Source of the DNA: Strigops habroptila
Lineage: Eukaryota; Chordata; Aves; Psittaciformes; Psittacidae
Length of the DNA: 64,000 nt
Direction: 5' to 3'
NCBI RefSeq assembly: GCF_004027225.2
Contig: NC_044284.2
Coordinates: forward strand, 41,650,420-41,714,419
How positions within the stretch are numbered: the stretch's first letter is position 1; the number at the start of each line of letters is the position of its first letter. The notes beneath the pieces were generated by a model. That model was not told the DNA's origin, did no database searches, and worked only from the letters and a program-made list of their open reading frames with translations. Below, one piece after another: positions 47,501 through 59,900 of the stretch. The translations under genes were made by a program, and so were the position numbers.

Positions 47501-50500
47501 CTGTGTTTTGTCTCGTGGGGATTCTCGGGTTTTTCCAGGGAGCTGCTGAGCCTGCTCTCCTGGCTCTGTAGGAGATGCTTGGCACTTGTTGGAGTGGTCC
47601 GGTCCCTCAGTGTGTGCCTCTAGAAAATGGGAATGGTTGTAACTTTGACTTTCTTTATGGGCCACTGCTTTTAAGGACACCACAAGACACCCCCAGTCTG
47701 TAGCATCTGTCACTGGGATCTGTAACACTGGGATGCTGGGATGGGACAGCATGTGTTTGCTCGGGGGCTGGTGCTGGCTGGGTCTGCTCCAGACCCCATG
47801 CACATTGCTACAGCCTTGGCATGGATAATTCCCTGGGACTGACAGCAGATAGTGTCAATCTCTGCAGGTTGGCTTTTAGCAAGTGCTTTCTTCACGGCTC
47901 CCCTTTTGTGAGGGGCCAGGGCAGCAGAAAAGAGCCTGCATAGTCGTGGGGTGGCCTGACAGAAAAAAGATTCGGAGATGAAGCCAAGCAAAGGTATTTC
48001 ATAAACACTAGCAAAACCCTAACCTTGCTGGTGCAGACGTGCTTGCTGGGAGAAGGGAAGACAGCAGGATGAGTACCTGCTTTGCAGCAACCACCCCTGC
48101 CTTCCTACAGGCAGGAATGCCAATGGCAATTACTTTCCTGTGGAGGCGCAAGGCTCTTTAAGAGGGTGGCCACAGTGCAGGGACAGAGGTGACTTTATGT
48201 CAGGGCCCCTGTCCTGTCGTCTGGCCCTTATTTACTGAAGTGTATCTTGGTTCACCTGGGAGCATCGCAGTTAACAGTGGCATGTGTCTCCTGGGCTGCC
48301 CACAGCAGGTGTGAGCAATGCCCCATCACTCAGCATCTCTGCTCCTTCAGCCAGCCTGGGTCACTGCTTGGAAGAAAGTTGTTTTCCCCAATGCATACAC
48401 CCTGTTTGGCTCTTTAAATCTAGCAGAGACGAGCCACTGCTTCACCTGCAAAGCTGGCTAGCTGATGTCAGGATCCTACATGGCCTCACTTGGGTTTTCC
48501 ACCCACACCCTATGCTAAAGGCTGTATTTCAGCTCAACCCAGGGCTCTTAATTCTTTGCTGGGTTGTTCTGGGTGTTGTGAGCTATCCTGCTCATGTGAG
48601 GTTTGCCCTTGATCCTGCCTGCAGCCTGGTGCTTGAAGGCAGGGAGCATGGTCAGACCAAAACAGCATCTACTGCCCTGCTTACAGCTGAGGACAAGGAG
48701 GTCAGGTAAGGTTTGATCCTGCAAAGCATAGGGTATGGGACTGGTGGGTTTTGTGCTGAGCCCTGAGGGTCTTTTCCCAAGTGCTGTGCTGCTGGAGCTG
48801 TGGTCCTGTAGCTGCTGTAGCGTATGGTACTGTAGGTACTGTAGCAGTGTCCTTTGCCTGGCTATATGTAGTATTTAAGAGCCTGGAACAGCAAACAACT
48901 AGCTCTAAGGGATTATTTACATTTATTTTGAGGCACTATTTAGTGGTCACCGTGTACATATTGCTCTTTTATGAGCCCCCAAGTCCCAGTTTAATTCCAG
49001 TCCCAGTAATTGCATCCTACTGCCATCAAGTGCCCCCCTCTGCCATGGCCCTCCCTTTCCTGTCCTCCAGTTCCCAGTGAAGGGGGTACTTTGTACCCAG
49101 GACCCCCTTAGCTGCTGCTGAAAGCAGCTGAGTGCCCTTCCACCCCAGTCCTGGCTCTTGTATGGTGGTGGGTGAGGGTCCCCCTTGTGTTTTGGGGGCA
49201 CCAGTACCTTGTGACTACTAAACGCCATTGAATCCCCAGAAGCTGTGCTTTTTCTTCGTACTGCCCAAACACTCAATTCTTTTTGCCCTGACTGAGTTTA
49301 ATTCCCCACGTTGGGTATGTTTAAGTAATTTTCTTGCATGTCTAGTTAAACAAAAATTGTTATGCTGGTTGCATTTAAATTGTACAGTTGCCGCCTCCTT
49401 GCCTGGGGGCTGATGGCAGGCTGTGTAAATATTTAGTGTTTCTGCTCAAGTGACATCAGCCTTTTGGTTTCTCCAGCCCACCTTCTCTGCTTGTGCTTTG
49501 CATGCCGTGGCCTTGAATGGGGGTGTCAGCAGGGGCTTGTTCCTCAGTCTTAGGGGGCTGACTTGCACCCTGTTAGGGGTGATGGGTAAAACACCACTTG
49601 TGCATCTGGATGAAGATTGAGAGTGTATGCCTGTGTGTGAGGAGCAAAGCAATCCGCAGTCTTACTGCAACAGTGATCAAGAGAAGGCAGCTGCTGGGTA
49701 AGACTCTGGTGGCCTGGTGAGGCTGATTTCTGGTGGGCTGTGGGGGGCGCAGGGCTGTCCGTGGGCTTGTCTCCATGCAGCATCCCCTGTACCCACTCAG
49801 GCGGTTTTGCTGGAAGCCGGGGGGTCCCGTGGCAGCGCTGGCTCCTGGGTGCGCTCTGCCTGGCGGTGGCCCCTCGCCCCGCGGATCTGGGTGTGCATCC
49901 TCTGTGGCCAAACCGGCAGATGGGGCTCCTGCCCACGGTGAGCTGCTCGGGAGGCGGCTGGAGAGCTGGGCATCCCCGGGCGGGCAGTGCTGGCGGTGAC
50001 CCAGGGATGCTTGCTCGCCCCAGTCCCTTGTAAAGGATTTTTGGTCCATTGCACAGGCGTTCATTTTCTTTTCCATCCTAATTATCTCGCAGCAGCTGAA
50101 CTCAGTGTTTCCTCGAGGCTTTCCTTGCAATGCGCAGCCTGGCCACATGCTTGGTCACTTGAGGTGAAGGAATCCTCGACCTTTGCTCAACTTCATCTCC
50201 CATTGCCTGGCCCAAACCCTGCCCCTGAGCTGCTCCTAGCCATGCAGTGGGGAGGATCTGGGGCAAGGGGCCTGGTGGGCCCTTTCCCTCTTTTGGGGGT
50301 CCTTGTGGTGGAGTTGCACTGTGTAGGATTTATGCAGTGAACTGTTGGGTCTCAGTACCATTGGGTGGGTGTCTCCAGCCATGGCAGTGTCATTGGCCCT
50401 TTCTCCTAGGCTGGAGGCTGAGCTCTGGGGGGGACTAGGTTAGAGGAGAGGCACACTGCTCCGTTAGCTCCCAGGCAGGCTCTGCTCTGCCAGTGCCTGG

Positions 50501-50900
50501 AGCAAGAGTTTGCTGTCTCTTTGGCATCCTCTCCTTGACCTCTTTAAACTAGAAGTGGTCTGCATCCAAGGCACTTGTGATGGACCAGTGCAAAGTTGCT
50601 CCGTGAAGACTTTAGGTTGGGAGGACTCTGTGACTGAATGCTCACACCCATGAAGTCCTCTCTGCAGCTGCTGTGCCTGAGCATCCTTGTGCCGCTTTCC
50701 TGCTTGTGGCCATATGGGATGTCCCACCAGCAGCAGCTATATTCTTACCTGCTATAAATGTATCCAAAGCCGTCTCCTGGCACTGTACTCTCAGACCTTT
50801 GCAATTCCAGAAGCCTGGTTGATGCAGGGTTTCCCTGCTCCCCTCCCCTGCTGGACCCTGGTACCCTCCCACCCTCGCCAGCTGTCCCTCTGGCTCGCAT
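41500..50900. other. intergenic, no gene seen
   Basis: GC-moderate, TG/CA-rich unique sequence. Several frames of 250-290 residues are open by composition only: rich in Gly, Trp, Cys and Arg, with no domain. No repeat was recognised apart from a short duplication of CCATAGCTGTCC near 46076-46101. Confidence 0.5.
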
Positions 50901-53900
50901 CTGTGAGCACCCAGACGCAGCATTCATTTTAATTGTTCAGCAACATCTCCTCCTTTGATCGATAAATTACCTTCTGCCATTTCCAAAGTAATAAAATAAA
51001 AACCTCGTGGGTGTAGAATGAGTTGATTGAAATTAATGACTTTCTCATTGTCTTGCTCGAGCTGTAAAACAGCCTCTTCCAGCTGCTGTTACTCCTGGCT
51101 CCTTGCTGCTCATGTCCTGTTCTGCAGTTCCTTGGGGAGATCTCTGCTCCAAGGGACTCAGTGTCTTGAGGAACAACTTAGGGCATGTGTGTTGGAGGCA
51201 TGGGAACACCAGAGAGCTGGATGGTGGTAGTTGGCATCATTAGCTGCTGTGCTGTCTGGAGAGAGCTGCTGAGCTCAGTTATCCTCTTGGAGGGGGATCA
51301 GGAGTGCTATATGCCCCATCTTAAACACCGCTTGTTGGCAGGTGGAGCATGCTAGGGACAGGTCTCCTTGCCAGGTCCTCTTGCCCCTGGGCCATGCTGC
51401 TGGAGCTTTCTCCTGTCATCAGCTTACCTGTTGAGTGCTTTCTGAGGTGGGGAAGAGGAGGTCGGGGGGTAACTGAGGCTCCTTTGCTATAAAATCACCA
51501 GTGACCCAGAGAGGGTGTGTGAGAATTACTTGATTTTGGACTCTCAGATCTAAGGGGCTACAGCTGGAAGCAGCAGTGTCCAGATACACAAGCTGTGTGG
51601 AGTGGTGGTAAGCAGGGGGACTCCTGGCTGCAGTGTGCTGTGGATGCTTAAAATAAAATAAAACTGAGCTCAATGTGTGGTGAAAAAGTCTGGAAAGAAA
51701 AGACCATGGAGGGCTATTTAATAAAAGTGGCCCCCTACCGAACCTGGGAGAACGTTCTGGGGAAGCATCACATGTTTGCCCTGGTCTCATCTACCTCTCT
51801 AAGCCAGCTGGCTGTAGCAGGAGGTGAGGTGGTGGCTTAGATTTGGTCCGCACAGCTCAGCTGCCCTTCTGGGTCTGAGGATGTCAGGCCTCCTGCTTTC
51901 TGCCCATGCTGCTGGCATTGATTTTGGGCTTGACAGGAGTTTGTTCTCTGCCACAAGGTTTGCAGTCTCTGAGAGCTGAGAGGTCATCAGAGGTGATGGC
52001 ATCGCCCTGCGTGGAGCTGAGGAGGCTGTGGACTGCCTTGCTGATTCTGCAAGTAAGCAGCAACTCCTCCTTTTCATTAGCTAGATGCAGGTTAAAGGTT
52101 CGTGGTGATGACATCGCATGTGATTAGGCATATTAGAGGAGGTTTATGCCTTTCTGAAGCATAGGGGATGGGATGCAGAGAGGGATGGGCTCTTGGGAGG
52201 CAGTGGGTCTTTAACCCATCTGGTTTTCCTCCTGAAAAATTCTCCTTACTGGCAGTGATTGCAGTGGATTTGAGCAGTCATTTTCCCCAGCTACCTAGGG
52301 ATGACAGGCGCTGCTTTGCATGGCAAACTTAAGGACTCTCTCCAAATATACCTGAGGGGATCTGCTTCCCTTATCCTGGCAGTGCTCGGTGTCTGAGCTG
52401 CAGCAGGCTGCTTGTGGAGCTCTTCCAGAATGCTGAATTGTGGCAGGTTTGGGGTTTGCCTGGTGATCCCCCTGCAAATAAAGGGTGGCTGAGAGAGGCT
52501 GAGCAGATTCACAGACTCCCAAATGTGGGTCTGAGGGAAGAGGACCTGTGCAATACATCTGACTGCTCTTAATCTCCTGTTAATTGTCCTCTGAGGTGGC
52601 CAGTGTGGTACTGTATGGTGGGAACATAAACCAGCAGCAGTAGGTTTTAGCCAGGAAAGGCACCCCTCCCCTCTTACCCAGCCCGGTGAAGAAAGCTTGC
52701 ACTAAGCAGTTTTCCTTCTTCCCTTTGTGCTCCTTGGCCGTAAGTGAGCAGGAAGCAGGTTGCTCCATGAGGGTGATCTCGGGTACTTTTTTTCTGATTA
52801 TTGCTTTCTTTGAGGCATGGATATTCATAGATCCTGCCCAAGTACTTTCCAGGGCAGCATCCCAGCCCACCAGTCCTCTGGAGAGCAGCCCTGTGCTAGG
52901 CATGGTGTCTGGCAGTGAGGGAAACTGCATGTGCACATGCTGGAACATTGGTGTTGGACTGGGAATGCTGTGCACTGGGAGTAGGCTGCTCTCCTGGGAG
53001 GCACTGGCTGTTTTAAGATGTAGACCTCCTGCTTGCATGTATGATAAAGTCTACTTGCACTGTGGGGTGGTGAAAATGGCCTCAAAATCAGCATAGTGTA
53101 AAGAAAGGTGGAAATAAAGAGCAAAGCTTTCCTTGTCCCAGAGTCGTCTTATATGCTGTCGATGGACATTGCCGGGCTTAGAGGGACCCAGGTCCAAGGC
53201 TTGTCCCTCATGTGGTACGTGGGCCATCCCTGCTCTCAGGGTGGCTCATGACATTCGGTGCAGTTACTGGAGCACAGAAGAGTTGCTGCATCTCCTTGGT
53301 TTCCCTCTGTTCTGATAAAGCAGCAACCAGCCCATGCTCTTGGCAAGGATGCCTGAGTCCCTGGGCAGCAGCTTGCTGGCAGACACTCCTGTGGAAAGCC
53401 ATGGGTGAAGACCACCCTAGGGGATGTTTTTGCCATCCCCAGCCAACATGGATGCTCTTCATTATGCATGCCACTCTTTTGTTTGCAGCTCCCTTGCATC
53501 CTTGCTCTCAATTAGCTGTGTGGTGATGAGTCCCACAGGTTAATTGCATATTGTATCTAAAAAACAAGAGAGAAGATCTGTCTATTGTTCTAAATTCATT
53601 GTGCTTTGGTACGAATTCAGGGCTGTTGTTGTCATTGGCTTTTGTTGCAATGGAGACAGCACAACCACTCTGAGCTCCCTACCTCTCATCTGAGTATTGC
53701 TCACTCCTGAGTCCCTGATCTTTTCAGTCTCACCATGGCTGCGAGCTCTGCAGTCTCTTGTCCTGATGCCTTGGTCTGTTGCTCCCTGTCCCTGTGAAGC
53801 TGGGACAAGTGCTGTGCCAGTCCTACCTAAAGCTGAGGCTTCCCCAAGCACTAGTTGAGCCGTCCTGGAGCTGATCCCACGCCAGCATCTCCCAGCCAGC

Positions 53901-56900
53901 AGCTTGCAGAACCCAGCACTGTGCTTTGCTGCATGCTGCTCCAGGGACCTCTGCAGCCCCTTTGGTGATGACACTGAGGCATCCTCCATCTTCTCTCCAA
54001 GCAGCTGCAATACATGTAGTGCCCAGCAATGTGTGTGTGTGAATCAGTTACTGCCTTGGCTAGAGGACTTTGGTCCTCTGTCAACAAGAGATGTCACCTG
54101 CCCTTACACTGCTCACATGCCTGGTGTGGTCTCTGTGGTCCCAGCTACAGCCTGTTCCTCTGATTCCCTTACAACCACAGCTCTGGGCTCTTGACACCAT
54201 CAGATGCTAGGCAGGTCCCTTGGTGATGAGTTTTGGGTGTGCTGATTGTCACTTACTCCTATTTTGTATTGGATATCCTCATTAGTTTCTGATGGATGAA
54301 TTCAGTTTATGGCTTAGGAGGCTGATGATTTCGTTTTCTTAACCTCTTAAGAGAATTTTGGGCTGAAGCATTTGACAAATTCAGATAAATTGCAATGTTC
54401 TGTCTCTTTCTTGGAATTCTTTCTATAAACTTACCTGCATCTTGAGGGAACAGTTGAAATGCAGAACACTGTCTGGTATATGTCTTGTGGGTTCTCCTCA
54501 GGACTTGTAAAATCCTACTTTTATGATTAAATCTGCTTTTATTGCTGTAATGAAACTGTCTGTTCTGTGGTTACTTGGGCCATTCTTAAAGATGGAGGTG
54601 ATGCCTGCTATGGCATAATCTTCTGGTACCGTGGTGTGAACCCCCTTTGTAACTGAGAAGTTAGGCTTTTTTTGACATAGCTATCTATGGATCAGGGCAA
54701 AAAAATATTTTGCTTGGCACCTGAGGCGCAGGAAGCCTGCAGACTGCCTCATGATGGGCATGGGAGGAGCTGGGGGAGCATGTGTTTAGGGGAGATGGAT
54801 GGAAATTCAAGTTGCATCAATTTAGTCTTCCTTGAGCTGACAAAACAGTTTTCTCCATTAGGAAATTGCAGCGCTTCAACACTCAGCTGTCGTGGTTGGC
54901 AAATAAAAGGTGATTATTCAGTATGGAAACTCTGAGTTGCATTTTGGAGTGCTCCCAGAGTTGAAAACCTTGCATTCAAGGTTTCTCAGATGCATTGAAG
55001 TGACCTGAAATGTTGGACCTGAGCAAGCGCAACCCAGAGCTGCATCTTTCCCAGCAGCAGTTGGTGTGAGGGAGGTTTATCTGGTGGTTCAACCCTGATC
55101 TCTGCCTGGATGATGCTGTGGCACAGAAATGCAGCTCATTTGCTGTCACAAACCTTTAGTGCCCTTGTAGGTTTGCACTAAAGTCCCCCAAGCAGGTAAC
55201 AAATAATGGCCCTGGGGGTACCTAAGACAGTATCTGCTATTGAGATGAGGAAGGGTCTGTCTCTCCTGGGCTCCTGCATGCTTGGAGTGGACTTGGTCGC
55301 TAATAACCCAAAAGGGCTTTGCAACCTTGGTGCTTCATGTTGCCACCAGAGCCCGGCTTAGGGCTTTTGCAAGCTCTGCCTTGGCAGAAGAGCCAGAAAG
55401 GACAGCCCAGGGATTCCAAAGCAGGAGGAAAAGATGGTGTCAAAGCCTTCCCCCAATGTGCTACATCTCTAGTCTGTGGGCAGAGGGTTTTAATGGAATT
55501 TTAGGTGGTGATGGCTGCATCCATCTGCATTTCAGCTATAGCAAGATGTGCTATCACTGTCTGTGCCTGCCAGGCTTTCTGTTGCTTCGGGGTGTCCCTC
55601 TTGGCTCATTTCTCTGGCAGCATCTCCTTGCAGGGAGTAATTAGCTCTATGCTGGAGCAGTCGATGCTGCAGGCGAGGTAAATGCGGGGGAGCCAGGGCA
55701 GGGGACCGTGATGCTGCCATGTGCCATCGGGGTGGGGGGATGAGACCCCTGTGGGAACTGGCTGAGCTAATCCTCTCTGCTGGTCATAATTGCAGGCTGG
55801 TCTGGCAGGAGACCCTGCGGGCAGGATTGCTCCTGGGGCAGAGCAGATAGCAGGAAAGCCTCAGCTTTTTCTGCAAATGAGCCTCCTTGGGCTCTAAAGA
55901 AGTTGTTCTTTGCAGTGCTGGCAATGCCCTGGTTGCCAGGCTGGGGGTGAGCTCGTGGGGGAAATGGCCTTTTTTGGCATGAAAGATTGTTCTGAAAGCA
56001 ATGGGCTTTTGGTGCCCTTGGAAGCTCATGGCAGCAGAGTGGCTGTGCCGAGCTGCATACAGGGAGGGCTGCGATGTGCTGAGAGGCCTTGGAGTACCCG
56101 TGCACCCATCCTCTGGGAACAGGGCACTCGAAGGCTGCGTATAGAGCAAGGGCTTACATCAAAGAGATGGAGAGAGCCAGCCCCAGGCTGCAGCAGGAGA
56201 GGGAGGGTGAGGGCTTGGTCGGGGCTGTAGCTGCCTCATGAGAGCTAGAGGGGCTCTGGCTCCTGCTAAAGCCATCCAGGGGGTTTGCTTTGCCATGTGA
56301 TGGAGGGATGGTCTCAGGAGCACTGGCACTGCTCTGTGGCTGTCAGGTGAAAATGAGAAGAGAAAATGTACCCCCCTTGGTGTTCATTGCAGAGTGAGGA
56401 GGAAAAGGAAATGATTGTTCTCCTTGGGCTTTTTCTGGAGGGATAAGAGAAACAACAGGAGCAGGAAAATCCAGGAGAGGGAGTGATTCATATGTTTAAT
56501 TCACCCTGCAGTTCCTATTACCACTTTTTATTTGCGCTACATGGCATCATTCAGAGGCTCCAGCTGAGATCAGTGCCGGACATGAGTGGCTGTTGCTTAG
56601 CCTGGGGTGGGAGGTGCAGTGAGGAGGGTGATGAGCATCCTTCGTCTGCAGGAAAACCAAATCATGGAGTGGGCAAACACCTCCACTGGCTTCATTGAGC
56701 TTTCCTTCCTATTTCTTCCAAGAAATGAATAGTGAAGAGAAGAGGAGAGGCGATTCCCCAGGGCACATGACATAAACTGCATTGGTATAAATTGCTCTCC
56801 ATGTCTGGATGTTTCTGCTACATTTGGGGCTATCTTCAGCTCTTTCCATCACATCTGTTGGGCCCATGACAAACACGTGGATCATCTGCTGCCCTAAACC

Positions 56901-59900
56901 TCAAAGGTTTGTATTTCAAAGCTCTAGCAGTTGTAGTGCAGGTCCTTCAGGCTGGCTAGCAGGGAGCTTGCTGGGCAGCTGCACCTCAGCTACATAACTG
57001 CAGGCTTCAGAGCAAGAGAATGATATGCTCTTCATAAGGCCAGTATCAGGCACTGGGGGAAAAGCATAGAGCTTAAAAAAACCCAAACAACCTTCAAGGC
57101 AATGCCTTGTGGGGCAAGCATTCGTTTAACCATCTGCTGTCTGTGCTGAGCTAGTTTCCCACTGAGCAGAGCTGGCAAGAAATGAAAGGCATTTGTCTCC
57201 TGCAGACAGTAAGCTATGCCCTTCTGTGGCAACAGGCTGGAGATGGGTTGTGCTAGGGTTTGAGGGTAGAAATCTTCCCAAGTGGAGCTGAAGCCCTGGG
57301 GATGCCCTCGCATGGGGCGGCTCTAATGCTTTGGTTGCAGGGTTGTTTGGGTTTTTTTAGTGTAGAAAACAGTATCTTCTTTTAAAGGAGCTTGTAACTG
57401 CCTCCTACATACCCCTTTTGCGCTAAGCCTGGGTTGCTGTGTGTCCCTCTGCAAAGCTGGGGCTAGCCAGCAAAACCCCAGAGTGCTTCAGTGCACACAG
57501 GTAACATGCTGTCACTCAAAAGCAAAACTTGTTACAGGCTCTAACACGTCCCCAGAGGCAGGTAGGAGAAATGTGTGCGATTTACAAGGTAACAATTTTG
57601 TTTCTGGTCTGTAGAATGAAAAAGAATGGTATTACTGAGATTGCTGGTGGCAATGAGACCTGCTGTCCCTGAAGATAGAGATCTAGTGCTCATTGCTGAG
57701 CCCTGCATCTTATGGATCCACCTTGGAGAATAGCCAGAGAGAAGGTGGTCCAGGCTCCTGCATCTCGAGGAGGAGCAAATGCAACCCAGCACCAGTGCGG
57801 TTTGAGGGGTGGACCCTCCACATGGACACAGAAAAACCTTCAATGGGATCCAGTGGACCATGATTTATCTTGCTTAGCAGACATTGTTCTAATTAGCATC
57901 AGCATTGGATAGCCCATCCTATAACAAGGATCTAATTTGCAACTATCTGGGCTGGGATTAAGTGGATGATCTGCCTTGGATACAGGGACCGATGGGATCA
58001 CTGGGTGGCTGTTGCTCTCACCAGCCGGTGCTGCTTGCGTACCGTCAGCCCTGTGTGTGTACGTGCTTGTCTAGCCAGGGTTCTTGAACAGTTTCCCAGC
58101 AACAGTTTCCTCAGCTCCCTTCTGCCTTCAGCTCAAACTGCCCAAATGTGAGCTGCAAGGGCAGGTATGGGGAGAGAAACAGGCAGCGAAGCAAACTGGC
58201 TGAATCTTCTGAAATCCTGGGATTGAAAGCTGAAGCTTCTCACTGCCTTCCTCAGAGCAAAGCCATCAGCTCTTCTTTTTTGTGACAGCTCTCTGAATCT
58301 GATAAATGTTTTCTGCTGTTTCCTTGGCTTCTCCCTCCACATCCTCTTGTCACCTATGGGAGTACTGTTTCCATACGAGGTGGTGCAGGCAGCCCTGGAC
58401 ACCTCCCCTAAGGTAGAAACCCAAGGGAAATATGGAAATATGGAGAAGCTTTCTGATGTCCTGCCCTGGTGAGGTGGGTTGGTGTGAGTCCAGCAGATCT
58501 TGCACCCCAGGTGCTGAAGAGGCAGAAAGGGAGGCAAGAGCAGAGAGACCCAGCTAGGCTTAGCTCTTGTTCATGGCTCAATCCAGGTCTGAATTTCTAC
58601 ATTTTAGAAGTAGTACAGTAACTCCTGCTCTCCGTCAGCTGGGTAACAGGCTGTGCTCAAAGCTGACACCTGTAGGGACCCATTGTTTCTGGTTTTTTCC
58701 CTGCCCTCTTAAAAACCTTCATTCTTCCTGTAGTCTGGAGACTCCAAGGCACATCCAGTTTTAAATCTGGACTTTGTCACACCAGACTTGTCCTAGAGTA
58801 GGGTGTATATGTTAGCCCTGCCTGGAGGGGAGTTCTGTGCCCATGCACAAGATTGGCCATAGCCCAGGCCCACCTGTCTGTCCATGGCTGGAAGCAGCAT
58901 ACTCTTCCACTCTGCCATGCCTGTCATTACTTAATGATGTAGGTAATCATTAGGGTTATGTACTTCCACCTAGGTACCTTGTGCCCTGCTGATACCCATG
59001 GTGCAGCCTGGGGTTGGAGCAGCAGGCTTTCCACCTCATCTAGGAAGTCACACTTGGCCCTGGGTGGCCTGATAGCACATTCCAGGATCCTGCTGGTCAC
59101 TGGGAAATGCTTGGGACCTGGCCTGGCATACTGGCCACTAGCTGAGGAAAGCTCTGGTGCCTTTCTATGTGTTGTTACAGCTGCAGGCTGATGCCTTTTC
59201 TCAGTGGTTGTCAGCTTTCCCTGGATTTAGCTGAGCAGTCTGGATATGAAGTTCCTCAAAGCCCCCTGGAAATCTCATTTCTACTGACACGCGTACTGAG
59301 AGAACTGTATTAAACCTGATAAGAGCTAGCTCAGAGATTCCAGCTTTCATAAATACCGTAGCCGACAGCCGCTTCTGTAATGCTTTAACACCCATTTTAA
59401 ATAGCTCCCACAAGGAGAAGGATAAGAGCAACATATAATAGCTGTGGTTTAGGATATGTGCTGGTTTAAGGTGAGCAGCTTGGGGTTTAGGTGGAAGCAC
59501 TGGGAGTAACAGCTATAGCTCTGCAGGCAGTTCTGGGAGTGCTGCCTGCTTAGGCTGCTGCAGATCCTCACCCATCACTCCCCTCCCCGCTCCTATCTGC
59601 CTGGTGACCGAACCCACCCCCTGCTCCAGCACCTGGTCCCCTGGGCAGTGCTGTGTGCCTATGACAGAGGCAGCATGCAGGATTTGTGTGTTTATGGAGC
59701 CTGAGTCTGGACTGCCTGAAGTTGGGGTCCTTGGGGCTAAAATACGAACTTCCCTCTGCGTAGGTGTGGGAACATAGTGGAGGCTTTGCAAGATACCTAT
59801 CTTGTAGAGTGTGAGTGTGCATCCACAAAAGCCCTGACTGTCCCACCAGGAATGTAATGGGGAGAGAAAAAGTCTGTTTGGTGTAGAGAAGAGACTGCTC

